Shown piece after piece: positions 1 through 6,539 of a DNA stretch of 25,247 bases (its first letter is position 1; each line of letters opens with the position of its first letter). The notes under the pieces were generated by a model. That model saw nothing but the letters and a program-made list of their open reading frames with translations. It had not been told where the DNA came from and ran no database searches. The DNA is from a virus, in IMG/VR virus record IMGVR_UViG_3300042373_000397, positions 1 to 25,247 of that record; one strand, written 5' to 3'. The position numbers and the translations under genes are program-made.

Positions 1-1
1 A

Positions 2-115
2 AAGGAATTAGCCGATATTATTCTTGTTTGCTTGAGTATGTCTAAGCACTATAACATTGACATCGTGAAAGTATTGGAAGAAAAGACAAAATACAATGAA
101 GAAAGAAAGGATTAA
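2..115 (+). CDS. MazG-like nucleotide pyrophosphohydrolase, C-terminal end (partial)
   Basis: Open from the left edge of the window, ending at TAA 113-115 and giving the last 37 residues of a protein. The visible part begins KELADIILVCLSMSKHYNID and ends in a charged helix with EKTKYNEERKD. The ELAD(I/V)xxxxL pattern followed by a helix and a Lys/Glu-rich end with KxxxNExR is typical of MazG-like or phage dNTP pyrophosphohydrolases, which clean up nucleotide pools. The N-terminal metal-binding EExxE helix lies outside the window, so the assignment rests on the tail alone. A short A/T-rich gap separates it from the sigma-like gene. Confidence 0.5.
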   Translation, partial: KELADIILVCLSMSKHYNIDIVKVLEEKTKYNEERKD

Positions 116-148
116 ATTATATGATTTTTATTAATTATTTTTGCCACA

Positions 149-196
149 ATGGAACGAGAAGATGAAATATTTGCACTATTAAATCCTGATGAATGA
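149..196 (+). CDS. 15-residue leader-like ORF coupled to the sigma-like gene
   Basis: A tiny ORF, MEREDEIFALLNPDE, preceded by an A/T-rich stretch. Its TGA stop overlaps the ATG of the next gene in an ATGA arrangement (193-196), as expected for coupled termination and re-initiation. It may be a leader peptide that delivers ribosomes to the sigma-like gene, or chance. There is no sequence evidence of function beyond the overlap. Confidence 0.25.
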   Translation: MEREDEIFALLNPDE

Positions 197-654
197 AACC
201 CGATAGGCTGCATTTGGTTGATGTAATTGTAAGCGACAAGTCATTTAAAGAAATGTGCTTCAAGATAAATACACACTATGCTGAAGACATCTACCAAGAA
301 ACTATCTGTGAAATTCTAACCATATCAGATGAACGACTGCCCGACCTTAATTATCTTAAGTTTTGGTTTTATCGAGTAGCTTTCAATGTAATGTCACGCA
401 ATGGCAAGTTAGGTAAGATAGTATTAAGGGAGTTAATTGAGTTCGACATCTACACACCAAGTGAACTAAGCAAAGAAATAATGACAAGGGAAGCAGAGCA
501 GTTTATGCTTTCCTTAAACGAGTTTGAGAATAGAATCATCTTATTATATAATCAATTTGGAGATATGAAGAAAGTCCAACGATTAACTGGCATTAGCTAT
601 TCGGCACTTCGAGCAGTCAAAGAAAAAATAAAACAAAAAGCGAAACAAATATGA
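193..654 (+). CDS. Small sigma-70-like transcription factor
   Basis: A 153-residue protein laid out like a minimal sigma factor. The segment with DIYQETICEIL and LKFWFYRVAFNVM (about residues 31-68) resembles sigma region 2.1-2.2, which binds core RNA polymerase. The C-terminal part, LNEFENRIILLYNQFGDM followed by KVQRLTGISYSALRAVKEKI (about 108-149), reads as a region 4 helix-turn-helix. Small sigma-like proteins of this layout occur near the packaging genes of Bacteroidota phages, so it probably directs late transcription. ATG 193 is the earliest start because an in-frame TGA precedes it. It shares an ATGA overlap with the next gene. Promoter specificity cannot be read from the sequence. 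Confidence 0.6.
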   Translation: MKPDRLHLVDVIVSDKSFKEMCFKINTHYAEDIYQETICEILTISDERLPDLNYLKFWFYRVAFNVMSRNGKLGKIVLRELIEFDIYTPSELSKEIMTREAEQFMLSLNEFENRIILLYNQFGDMKKVQRLTGISYSALRAVKEKIKQKAKQI

Positions 655-1733
655 TTAAACTACTTATAGTATTACCAAGTTATCCAAAGATAAGCGGAGT
701 TGATTATCATAGGTTGTGGATGCCGCACAATGTGATGTCAGATTTATTCAAAGATGAGATTGAGATAAGCCTAATTAATGAAGTTGACAGCGCAACAGAT
801 GAGTTCTTAAAGGACTTTGACTTAGTTGTGATGAATAGATTCGCATCAAAGACAAACGAGCCGCAGGCACTAATTGATAAACTAAAAAGAGTTGGACTTC
901 CTTATGTGATTGATTTGGATGATGATTATATATTACCAAAAAATCATATCTTATACCATGTTGCAAAGGATGGCAACCATACCGAACAAATTAGTTTGGC
1001 AGTTAAAAATGCAACCGCCTGCACCACTACACACGAATTATTGGCAAATACACTCACTAAGGAATTAGGTCAAAAAAATATTTACATTGTACCTAATGGA
1101 ATTTATCCTGAAGGACATTTTGAATTAAGAGAACCGCAGAATAATGGTAAGTTAAATTTCGGATGGAGTGGGTCAATCACGCATTTAGAAGATGTTATTT
1201 TGATGCACGATGGATTGTATTCACTCTACACCGCAGATGATTACACCGATAAGTTTAGAGTTGTTTATGGTGGATTTGCAACGCAGTCCGAAACAAGTCA
1301 AGCTATTTTAAGTGTATTGAGTGCAAGGGGCAAAGCAAGTGAATCTCAATTTGGAATCTTCAAAGAAACTGGAGTAAAAGAATATGGCAACTTTTATGAT
1401 CTTATCAATGTATCGCTTATACCGCTTCGAAATAATCGTTTTAATAATAACAAATCAAATCTTAAATTATTGGAATCGGGATTTAAAATGAAAGCAGTAA
1501 TATGTAGCGATGTATATCCATATTCACCTGACCTTAAACATAATGTAAACTGCCTAAAAGTAAAGCATAAGAACGATTGGTATAAGTACATGACTAAGCT
1601 AATTGACAATCCAAACTTAGTTGAAGATTTAAGGGCGCAATTATATATTGATGTTCAACGCTACCACATGACTAATGTAGCAACAGAACGCTTTGAAGCA
1701 TACAAAGAAATCTTGAATAACAACAATAAATAG
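651..1733 (+). CDS. GT-B fold glycosyltransferase (GT4-like)
   Basis: A 360-residue protein resembling family 1/4 glycosyltransferases. The N-terminus KLLIVLPSYP is a Rossmann strand. The first domain holds a YVIDLDDDYIL segment and the linker region IYIVPNGIYP (about residue 147). The second domain has FGWSGSITHLEDV (about 170-182) and the nucleotide-sugar binding region NKSNLKLLESGFKMKAVICSD (about 265-285). It probably transfers a sugar from an NDP-sugar to phage or host surface material, or to DNA; the acceptor is unknown. It starts inside the stop of the sigma-like gene (ATGA). It ends at TAG 1731-1733, and the same frame stays open through a tandem repeat to TAA 1806-1808. Confidence 0.75.
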   Translation: MIKLLIVLPSYPKISGVDYHRLWMPHNVMSDLFKDEIEISLINEVDSATDEFLKDFDLVVMNRFASKTNEPQALIDKLKRVGLPYVIDLDDDYILPKNHILYHVAKDGNHTEQISLAVKNATACTTTHELLANTLTKELGQKNIYIVPNGIYPEGHFELREPQNNGKLNFGWSGSITHLEDVILMHDGLYSLYTADDYTDKFRVVYGGFATQSETSQAILSVLSARGKASESQFGIFKETGVKEYGNFYDLINVSLIPLRNNRFNNNKSNLKLLESGFKMKAVICSDVYPYSPDLKHNVNCLKVKHKNDWYKYMTKLIDNPNLVEDLRAQLYIDVQRYHMTNVATERFEAYKEILNNNNK

Positions 1734-1781
1734 AACATTGACTACAACATTGACTACAACATTGACTACAACATTGAGTAC
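1734..1781 (+). repeat. Four tandem copies of a 12-bp unit
   Basis: AACATTGACTAC is repeated at 1734, 1746, 1758 and 1770, with one change (GAG for GAC) in the last copy. The array begins directly after the TAG stop of the glycosyltransferase. In that frame the unit reads Asn-Ile-Asp-Tyr. As a 12-bp direct repeat in a gene gap it could also be a protein-binding array. Confidence 0.9.
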
Positions 1782-1787
1782 AACACC

Positions 1788-1843
1788 TTAAATAAGATTA
1801 ATAAATAAGATATATAAATAAAGTATTAAATAAGATTAATAAA
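1788..1843 (+). repeat. Two direct copies of an 18-bp A/T-rich sequence
   Basis: TTAAATAAGATTAATAAA occurs at 1788-1805 and again at 1826-1843, separated by 20 bp of A/T only except for two G bases. This lies just upstream of the next gene (ATG 1852) and may be its A/T-rich translation leader, a promoter region or a duplicated spacer. Confidence 0.75.
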
Positions 1844-1851
1844 GAATATAC

Positions 1852-2097
1852 ATGATAGCACTTTTAGGATTACCTTTTTTACTAATATCATTCTTCACGA
1901 TGACAAGTCTTCCTGCATGGTTAGACTTCAAACCTTTTAACTGCATTGTATGCCTTTCTTTTTGGAGTACATTATTTGGTGTACTATTATTTATATTTGT
2001 ACCGATAACACAACCTTTCCTTATTGCATTAGGTTATGGAGGCTTTGCAAGTTACTTAGCTATTTTGATGAAAAGACTTTTAATTAAATTATACTAA
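1852..2097 (+). CDS. Small membrane protein with CxxCxxFW motif
   Basis: An 81-residue hydrophobic protein with about three predicted membrane segments (residues 2-20, 37-55 and 57-78). The motif NCIVCLSFW (about 30-38) sits at the start of the second segment. A CxxCxxFW motif in a short membrane protein resembles DUF1360-type proteins found in phages and bacteria, whose function is unknown. Its TAA is followed directly by the ATG of the next gene. The start follows an A/T-rich leader after the repeats. It could act at the envelope during infection; no specific role is visible. Confidence 0.6.
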   Translation: MIALLGLPFLLISFFTMTSLPAWLDFKPFNCIVCLSFWSTLFGVLLFIFVPITQPFLIALGYGGFASYLAILMKRLLIKLY

Positions 2098-2391
2098 ATG
2101 AAAACATTTGACGAAATTTACAGCGAGATAATTTTTAAGGATGAAACCATTCGTTATTCATTGCGTGAACTCCTTCACGTTTTTCAAACTGAAAATAGTT
2201 GGATAGGACAAACAAGTCAACTACTTCAACTTAAAGAATTTCAACACGAATTGACAGGAATAAGACCAGGCGGATGTAGTGGTTGTAATATCGAAGTGTT
2301 GATGAATATGATTAGGTGGGTTAATAAGTACGAATCAGATAAGGCAGCGCAAGAAACTAAAAAGATAGGAAGACCCAAACGCAATGGATAA
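2098..2391 (+). CDS. Small CxxC protein of unknown function
   Basis: A 97-residue soluble protein that I do not recognise. It has a Gly-rich GGCSGCNIEVLMNMIRW segment (about residues 58-74) with a CxxC pair that could bind metal. Its basic end, KKIGRPKRNG, contains a GRP core resembling an AT-hook, a minor-groove DNA-binding motif; this is only a resemblance. The start is immediately adjacent to the preceding stop and the end overlaps the next gene by 8 nt, so it is translated within the same operon. Confidence 0.6.
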   Translation: MKTFDEIYSEIIFKDETIRYSLRELLHVFQTENSWIGQTSQLLQLKEFQHELTGIRPGGCSGCNIEVLMNMIRWVNKYESDKAAQETKKIGRPKRNG

Positions 2392-3052
2392 AATAGTATA
2401 TTCACATAGCGGAGGGCATGGTGATATGATTTATTCCTTAGCGGTTTGCAAAAGGATAGGGAAAGGTTATTATAAAACTAATTTTGATGATCAGTATTAT
2501 CAAAACATCAAACCATTGCTTGATGAGCAACCCTACATTATTGAAGTCCTTCCTAAATCTTCACTCGAAACTATCACACATAATCTTGATGACTTTCGCA
2601 ATATGCAAGGACTTGGTGAAGTATCTTTACTTAAAAACCATTTAAAAGCATTTAATTTAAGCGAAGATAATTGGAATGATACTTGGCTAACCATAACACC
2701 TAAAAGATTAATTGAAGGCGAATATGCGCTTGTAAATGTAACACCACGTTATCCTGCAATCGGTTTTGATTGGCAATCTGAAATAAACTACCTTAAATCA
2801 AAGTACAAACAAGTTTACTATGTAGGGTACGAAGAGGATATGACAGCACCATTTAATTCATTAGAATACTTTAAAACAAACGATGCTCTCGAACTTGCAC
2901 AATTAATAAATGAAGCACAGGTTATAAGTTGTAATCAATCATTCGCTTTAACCATAGCGCAGGGATTGGGCAAACCTTATAGATTAATGGTTGCAGACAA
3001 TCACACTAATTGCATACACAACACACCAAATGAAACATTATTAAACAGATGA
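2384..3052 (+). CDS. GT9-like (heptosyltransferase-like) protein
   Basis: A 222-residue protein with features of the ADP-heptose:LPS glycosyltransferase family. The N-terminal GGHGDMIYSLAVCKRIG (about residues 10-26) matches the GDxxxxxPAL-type loop that starts these proteins. The C-terminal VISCNQSFALTIAQGLGKP (about 179-197) matches the segment where GT9 enzymes contact the donor (usually TxDSG..H..A..LG.P). It is shorter than full GT9 enzymes (about 320-350 residues), so it may be a reduced enzyme. It overlaps the previous gene by 8 nt and the methyltransferase by 4 nt (ATGA), suggesting these proteins act together. Confidence 0.6.
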   Translation: MDKIVYSHSGGHGDMIYSLAVCKRIGKGYYKTNFDDQYYQNIKPLLDEQPYIIEVLPKSSLETITHNLDDFRNMQGLGEVSLLKNHLKAFNLSEDNWNDTWLTITPKRLIEGEYALVNVTPRYPAIGFDWQSEINYLKSKYKQVYYVGYEEDMTAPFNSLEYFKTNDALELAQLINEAQVISCNQSFALTIAQGLGKPYRLMVADNHTNCIHNTPNETLLNR

Positions 3053-3690
3053 ATATAAACGGATTTGAATATAAAATAAACGAACAAGGGGTATTACAAC
3101 AAGTCAACCCGAATGTTATTACTTATGATTCTGATTATGTAACATCGAGATATGGTGCAATCATCGAACTTCGCAAACAAATGAGTATGCTAAGATATGG
3201 TTATATGGTAGGCAGCATTGGTAAACCAACTATGATACTTGAAATTGGATATGGTGCAGGTGACTTCATCGAATTATGCGCAGAGCAAGGCATTGAATGT
3301 TTTGGCAATGACATAACTGGAATACCAACACCGCCAAAAGTAACCGCAACCGATAACATATATGAGCAAGTTGATGTAGTTTGTATGTTTGATGTCTTAG
3401 AACACTTTGAAGATATTAATTTCATCAAAGAATTGAACACCAAGTATGTTTATGTTTCAGTACCTAACTGCGAACAACCAAACAATATTGATTACTTGAT
3501 GAGAAACTACATACATTTAAGACCAAATGAACACCTACACCACTTCAATAAGTCTTCACTAATAGAACACTTCAAGTTAAATGGATATAAACTAATAACT
3601 ATGTCAAATTGCGAAGACACGATAAGGAAAAGACCAAATACACCAATGAATATTTTATCTGCTATCTTTGAAAAGGAAAATTTAAGCTAA
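3049..3690 (+). CDS. Class I SAM-dependent methyltransferase
   Basis: A 213-residue Methyltransf_23-like protein. Motif I, the SAM-binding Gly-rich loop, is LEIGYGAGDF (residues 64-73). An acidic residue at the end of the second strand (D88 in CFGNDIT) would bind the ribose. VVCMFDVLEHFED (110-122) is the characteristic post-I region, and HLHHFNKSSLIEHF comes later. The target is unknown. Placement after two glycosyltransferase-like genes suggests methylation of a glycan rather than DNA, and no DNA methyltransferase catalytic motif (such as DPPY or PCQ) is visible. It overlaps the previous gene by ATGA and its stop overlaps the next start (TAATG). Confidence 0.75.
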   Translation: MNINGFEYKINEQGVLQQVNPNVITYDSDYVTSRYGAIIELRKQMSMLRYGYMVGSIGKPTMILEIGYGAGDFIELCAEQGIECFGNDITGIPTPPKVTATDNIYEQVDVVCMFDVLEHFEDINFIKELNTKYVYVSVPNCEQPNNIDYLMRNYIHLRPNEHLHHFNKSSLIEHFKLNGYKLITMSNCEDTIRKRPNTPMNILSAIFEKENLS

Positions 3691-4094
3691 TGGGAAAGAA
3701 CAAATACATTGAAACACCCGAGAAGATGTGGGAACACTTTGAAGCATATCGCCAAAAAGTAAAAAGCAACCCTATTTTAGTTCAAGACTTTGTCGGAAAG
3801 GATGGTGATGAGGTAAACAGAAAGAAAGAAAGACCATTAACATTGGAAGGTTTTGAACTCTATTGTTACGATAACGACATTATAAGCGATTTAAGCCACT
3901 ATTTTGCAAATTTAGATAATAGGTATAGCGATTATATAGCTATCTGTTCACGCATAAGGAAAACTATTAAGGATGACCAAATACAAGGAGGTATGGCAGG
4001 CATTTACAATCCATCAATAACACAGCGTTTAAATGGATTGACAGATAAGAGTGAAGTAAGGCATATTGAGCAACCGCTATTCCCCGATAATTAA
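3690..4094 (+). CDS. terS: Terminase small subunit
   Basis: A 134-residue protein whose second half, CSRIRKTIKDDQIQGGMAGI followed by YNPSITQRLNGLTDK, is the conserved signature of the Bacteroidota phage DNA-packaging protein (Terminase_6, gp3-like). The first half, with PEKMWEHFEAYRQ and RPLTLEGFELYC, carries the small helical DNA-binding region that selects the packaging start. The small subunit recruits the genome to the large terminase. It lies in the usual place upstream of the large subunit, but an HNH gene now separates the two. Its length is normal. Confidence 0.85.
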   Translation: MGKNKYIETPEKMWEHFEAYRQKVKSNPILVQDFVGKDGDEVNRKKERPLTLEGFELYCYDNDIISDLSHYFANLDNRYSDYIAICSRIRKTIKDDQIQGGMAGIYNPSITQRLNGLTDKSEVRHIEQPLFPDN

Positions 4095-4130
4095 TTTATC
4101 AACAAGGTGGTATAACCTACTTGTAAGACC

Positions 4131-4138
4131 TATATTTG
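4131..4138 (+). promoter_or_regulatory. Putative -7 promoter box before the HNH gene
   Basis: TATATTTG matches the Bacteroidota -7 consensus TAnnTTTG. It lies exactly 4 nt before the ATG at 4143, so transcripts would start at or very near the start codon (leaderless). I see no clear TTTG -33 element at the expected distance. Confidence 0.45.
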
Positions 4139-4142
4139 TATT

Positions 4143-4691
4143 ATGGAAATATGGCAAAATATTGAAGGTTTTGAAGGCTTATATAAAGTAAGCACAAAAG
4201 GTGTAGTTATTAGTTTAGGAAAAGGTAAATCAACTAATCCCGATAAATGTAAACAAAGAGTAATAAAACCAAGAATAAAAAATAATGGTTATATGCAAGT
4301 TAAAATATCCAAAGAAGGTAAAAGGTCTCATTTATTATTGCATAGGGTTGTTGCTAAAACATTTATTTTAAATAATGATAATAAACCCGAAGTTAATCAT
4401 ATTGATGGAGATAAGCAAAATAACGACATTAGTAATTTAGAGTGGGTTACATCAAGTGAAAACCAAAAACACGCATTTAGAATAGGGAAACAAAAAGCTA
4501 TTAAAGATATTCATAATAAACAATCAATTAAAATTAGGCAACTTGATTTAAATGGGAATATAATTAAAGTATGGAATAGTATAAACCAAGTTAAAAGAGA
4601 AATAGGATTTAATACATTTGGAATTATAAAATGCTGCCAAAAACAAAAAAGATATAATACAGCATACGGTTATAAATGGGAATATGTTTAA
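4143..4691 (+). CDS. HNH homing endonuclease (NUMOD4-HNH-NUMOD1)
   Basis: A 182-residue free-standing homing endonuclease. Residues 3-22 (IWQNIEGFEGLYKVSTKGVV) form a NUMOD4 module. The HNH nuclease core is LLLHRVVAKTF (His67), VNHIDGD (Asn85, His86, Gly89, Asp90), then NNDISNLEWVT (about 93-103). The C-terminal NUMOD1-like DNA-binding region (about 130-182) ends GYKWEYV. Such enzymes nick or cut DNA near their insertion site so their gene is copied into uninvaded genomes. The gene sits between the terminase subunits, is more A/T-rich than its neighbours, and its last 8 nt overlap the start of the large terminase gene. A 39-nt coding gap lies 70 nt downstream in that gene. Confidence 0.92.
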   Translation: MEIWQNIEGFEGLYKVSTKGVVISLGKGKSTNPDKCKQRVIKPRIKNNGYMQVKISKEGKRSHLLLHRVVAKTFILNNDNKPEVNHIDGDKQNNDISNLEWVTSSENQKHAFRIGKQKAIKDIHNKQSIKIRQLDLNGNIIKVWNSINQVKREIGFNTFGIIKCCQKQKRYNTAYGYKWEYV

Positions 4692-5898
4692 AAGAACAAC
4701 AGCTATAAATAGATTATTGAAGTTATCTGCCCGAAAGAAAATCATTCAGGGTGGGACTTCCTAACATCCCCTTATGAGTAATTGTAAGGGGGACTAATCA
4801 GCAGGCAAAACATTTGGAATCTTACCCATCCTAATTGATAGGGCAAGCAAAACACCGCACTTAGAAATTAGTGTAGTTTCAGAAACCATCCCCCATCTTC
4901 GAAGGGGTGCAATGAAAGACTTTTTAAAAATAATGGAGTGGACAGGTCGTTATTCAGATTTAAATTGGAATCGATCACTACTTACTTATCGTTTTGCAAA
5001 TGGTTCTTATATAGAGTTCTTTAGTGCCGAAATGGAAAGCAAACTAAGAGGTGCAAGAAGAAACATTTTATACATTAACGAAGCGAATAACATCACATTT
5101 GAAAGCTATCACCAATTAGCAGTTCGAACAAGTGGAGAGATATGGTTAGACTTTAATCCTACAAATGAATTTTGGGCGCATACCGAGTTAATGAATGATG
5201 AGGACACCGAACACATCATTTTAACTTATAAAGATAATGAGGCACTACCCGAAACAATTATACACGACATTGAAGCAGCCGAACTAAAAGCTAAGACATC
5301 AACATATTGGGCTAATTGGTGGCAAGTATATGGATTAGGGCAAGTAGGCAGCCTACAAGATGTTATTTTCGACCAATGGAAGCAGATTGACACGATACCA
5401 GAAAGAGCCGAACTTGTAGGACATGGAATGGATTTTGGTTTCACTAATGACCCGAGTACACTTGTAGCTATTTACAAATATGAAGGCAAACTAATCATTG
5501 ATGAATTACTATACCGAACCAATATGACAAATAACGATTTGGGTAACTTTCTTAAATCCATCCAATTTGGGCGAAAGGAATTGATTTGTGATAGTGCCGA
5601 GCCTAAATCAATAGAAGAACTAAGGCTGCAAGGTTTCAATGTTAGACCTGCGGTTAAAGGTGCAGATTCAATCAAGATAGGAATTGACATCTTGAAACGA
5701 TACGAGATACAAGTTACAAAGAACTCAACTAATCTAATCAAAGAATTAAGGGGCTACACTTGGGAGAAAGACAATGAAGGCAAACTTACAGGCAAACCAA
5801 TAGACAGTCTAAATCATCTATGTGACAGTATGAGATATGTAGCACTCTTAAAATTAAATAACCGACCAAGTGGCAAATATTCAACAATTTCAATCTAA
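4684..5898 (+). CDS. terL: Terminase large subunit, interrupted in Walker A by a 39-nt coding gap
   Basis: ATP-driven DNA-packaging motor and nuclease (Terminase_3 type). The true start appears to be ATG 4684, inside the end of the HNH gene. It encodes 26 residues ending IIQGGTS, then TAA 4762-4764. The same frame resumes at GCA 4801 with AGKTFGILPILIDRA and runs to 5898. Without the gap the protein is 391 residues with an intact Walker A GGTSAGKT (23-30). Walker B is ILYINEA (Glu120). The RNase H-like nuclease acids are in GMDFG (Asp237), CDSAEP (Asp290) and NHLCDSMRY (Asp368). An independent start at ATG 4912 would lack the P-loop and could not power packaging. The gap is therefore bypassed by the ribosome, removed from the RNA, or the gene is dead. 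The perfect downstream frame argues against decay. Confidence 0.85.
4762..4800 (+). other. Candidate translational bypass element (39-nt coding gap with hairpin)
   Basis: The gap begins with TAA (4762-4764), directly after Ser codon TCC (4759-4761). A hairpin follows at 4767-4792: arms TCCCCTTATGA and TTGTAAGGGGG, 11 pairs including three G-U, closed by a GUAA tetraloop (4778-4781). Then come ACTAA, with the second in-frame TAA at 4795-4797, and Ser codon TCA (4798-4800). Peptidyl-tRNA moving from UCC to UCA and resuming at GCA gives GGT-S-AGKT. The purine run AAGGGGG ends 5 nt before TCA, like the Shine-Dalgarno-like element before the T4 gene 60 landing site. The preceding peptide (RLLKLSARKKIIQ) is strongly basic. 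UCC and UCA differ at the third base, a weakness of the model. This is inference from sequence only. Confidence 0.6.
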
Positions 5899-5915
5899 AC
5901 TTATATTTATAAAAG

Positions 5916-6539
5916 ATGATAGGCAATTACAACCAGTTAACCATTAAGCAGTTTTTAAAAATCAAACTAATTAGCGAACTTGAACAAGACCCTTTGCATA
6001 GAAAGGTTTTAATTCTTAGTGAAATTAGTGGGGTATCAGTTGATGAAATCGAAAGTATGCCAATAGGCGAAATGATTGAAGCACTAAAAGGACTTGACAA
6101 AATTGAAAACCTGCAAACAGATGAAAAGATTAAATTAAAATTTAAAGTAGGTGGCAGGCGATTCATCGTTAAGTGGAAAGAACAAGAATTAACAAGTGAG
6201 CAATTCATTGATGTTAGTCACTTTTGCAAAGAGCCTGAAAAGATATTGAGCAACATACATAATATACTTGCTTCAGTATGTGTAGAACGTAATTGGTATG
6301 GTAAAGAATTAGGGTATAAAGGCGATAAGCATAAAGAGGTTGCAGACTTGTTTTATAATGAGATGAAAATATCGACTGCATATCCTATCATGCTTTTTTT
6401 TTGCAAATACTACGAGGCATTGCAGCAAAATATCCTAATTTATTTGGAATCGGAAGCGATGAAGGCGATGGAGAACACGAAGGAACTGATGGAGAAATTC
6501 AAACTTTTAGAACCAAATGGGGATGGATTGCAAGCATAA
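5916..6539 (+). CDS. Tail assembly chaperone, gpG-like frame-0 product
   Basis: A 207-residue protein, first gene of the tail block. It begins MIGNYNQLTIKQFLKIKLIS and has helical, charged segments with no membrane region. Position right after the terminase, overlap with a second reading frame, a slippery run, and tail genes downstream are the hallmarks of siphovirus gpG/gpGT chaperones, which coat the tape-measure protein before tail tube polymerisation. Frame 0 continues past the T9 run for 45 residues and ends at TAA 6537-6539. Sequence similarity to lambda gpG is not visible, so the call rests on architecture and on similar proteins in Bacteroidota phages. Confidence 0.6.
   Translation: MIGNYNQLTIKQFLKIKLISELEQDPLHRKVLILSEISGVSVDEIESMPIGEMIEALKGLDKIENLQTDEKIKLKFKVGGRRFIVKWKEQELTSEQFIDVSHFCKEPEKILSNIHNILASVCVERNWYGKELGYKGDKHKEVADLFYNEMKISTAYPIMLFFCKYYEALQQNILIYLESEAMKAMENTKELMEKFKLLEPNGDGLQA

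Noticed and set aside
4756-4795. Bypass between identical ACT codons (4756 to 4793) or GGG codons (4753 to 4789)
   Set aside because: ACT to ACT is 37 nt and shifts the frame into an early stop. GGG to GGG is in frame but then meets GAC TAA. Only TCC to TCA restores the protein.
4762-4800. Sequencing or assembly error creating the interruption
   Set aside because: An in-frame 39-nt insert forming an 11-pair hairpin with a stable tetraloop, bounded by TAA codons, is not a typical error. Read data would still be needed to exclude it fully.
4886-4907. C-run and G-run (CCCCC...GGGG) just after the gap as a second bypass hairpin
   Set aside because: It encodes the uninterrupted terminase segment TIPHLRRGA in frame, and the pairing is imperfect.
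4095-4911. Group I or group II intron carrying the HNH gene
   Set aside because: The terminase 5' coding part lies downstream of the HNH gene, not upstream, and the remaining interruption is 39 nt, far too small for a self-splicing intron.
4912-5898. ATG 4912 as the true start of a separate large terminase gene
   Set aside because: It would omit Walker A and the first 63 residues, which are encoded in the same frame upstream. No ribosome-binding signal precedes it.
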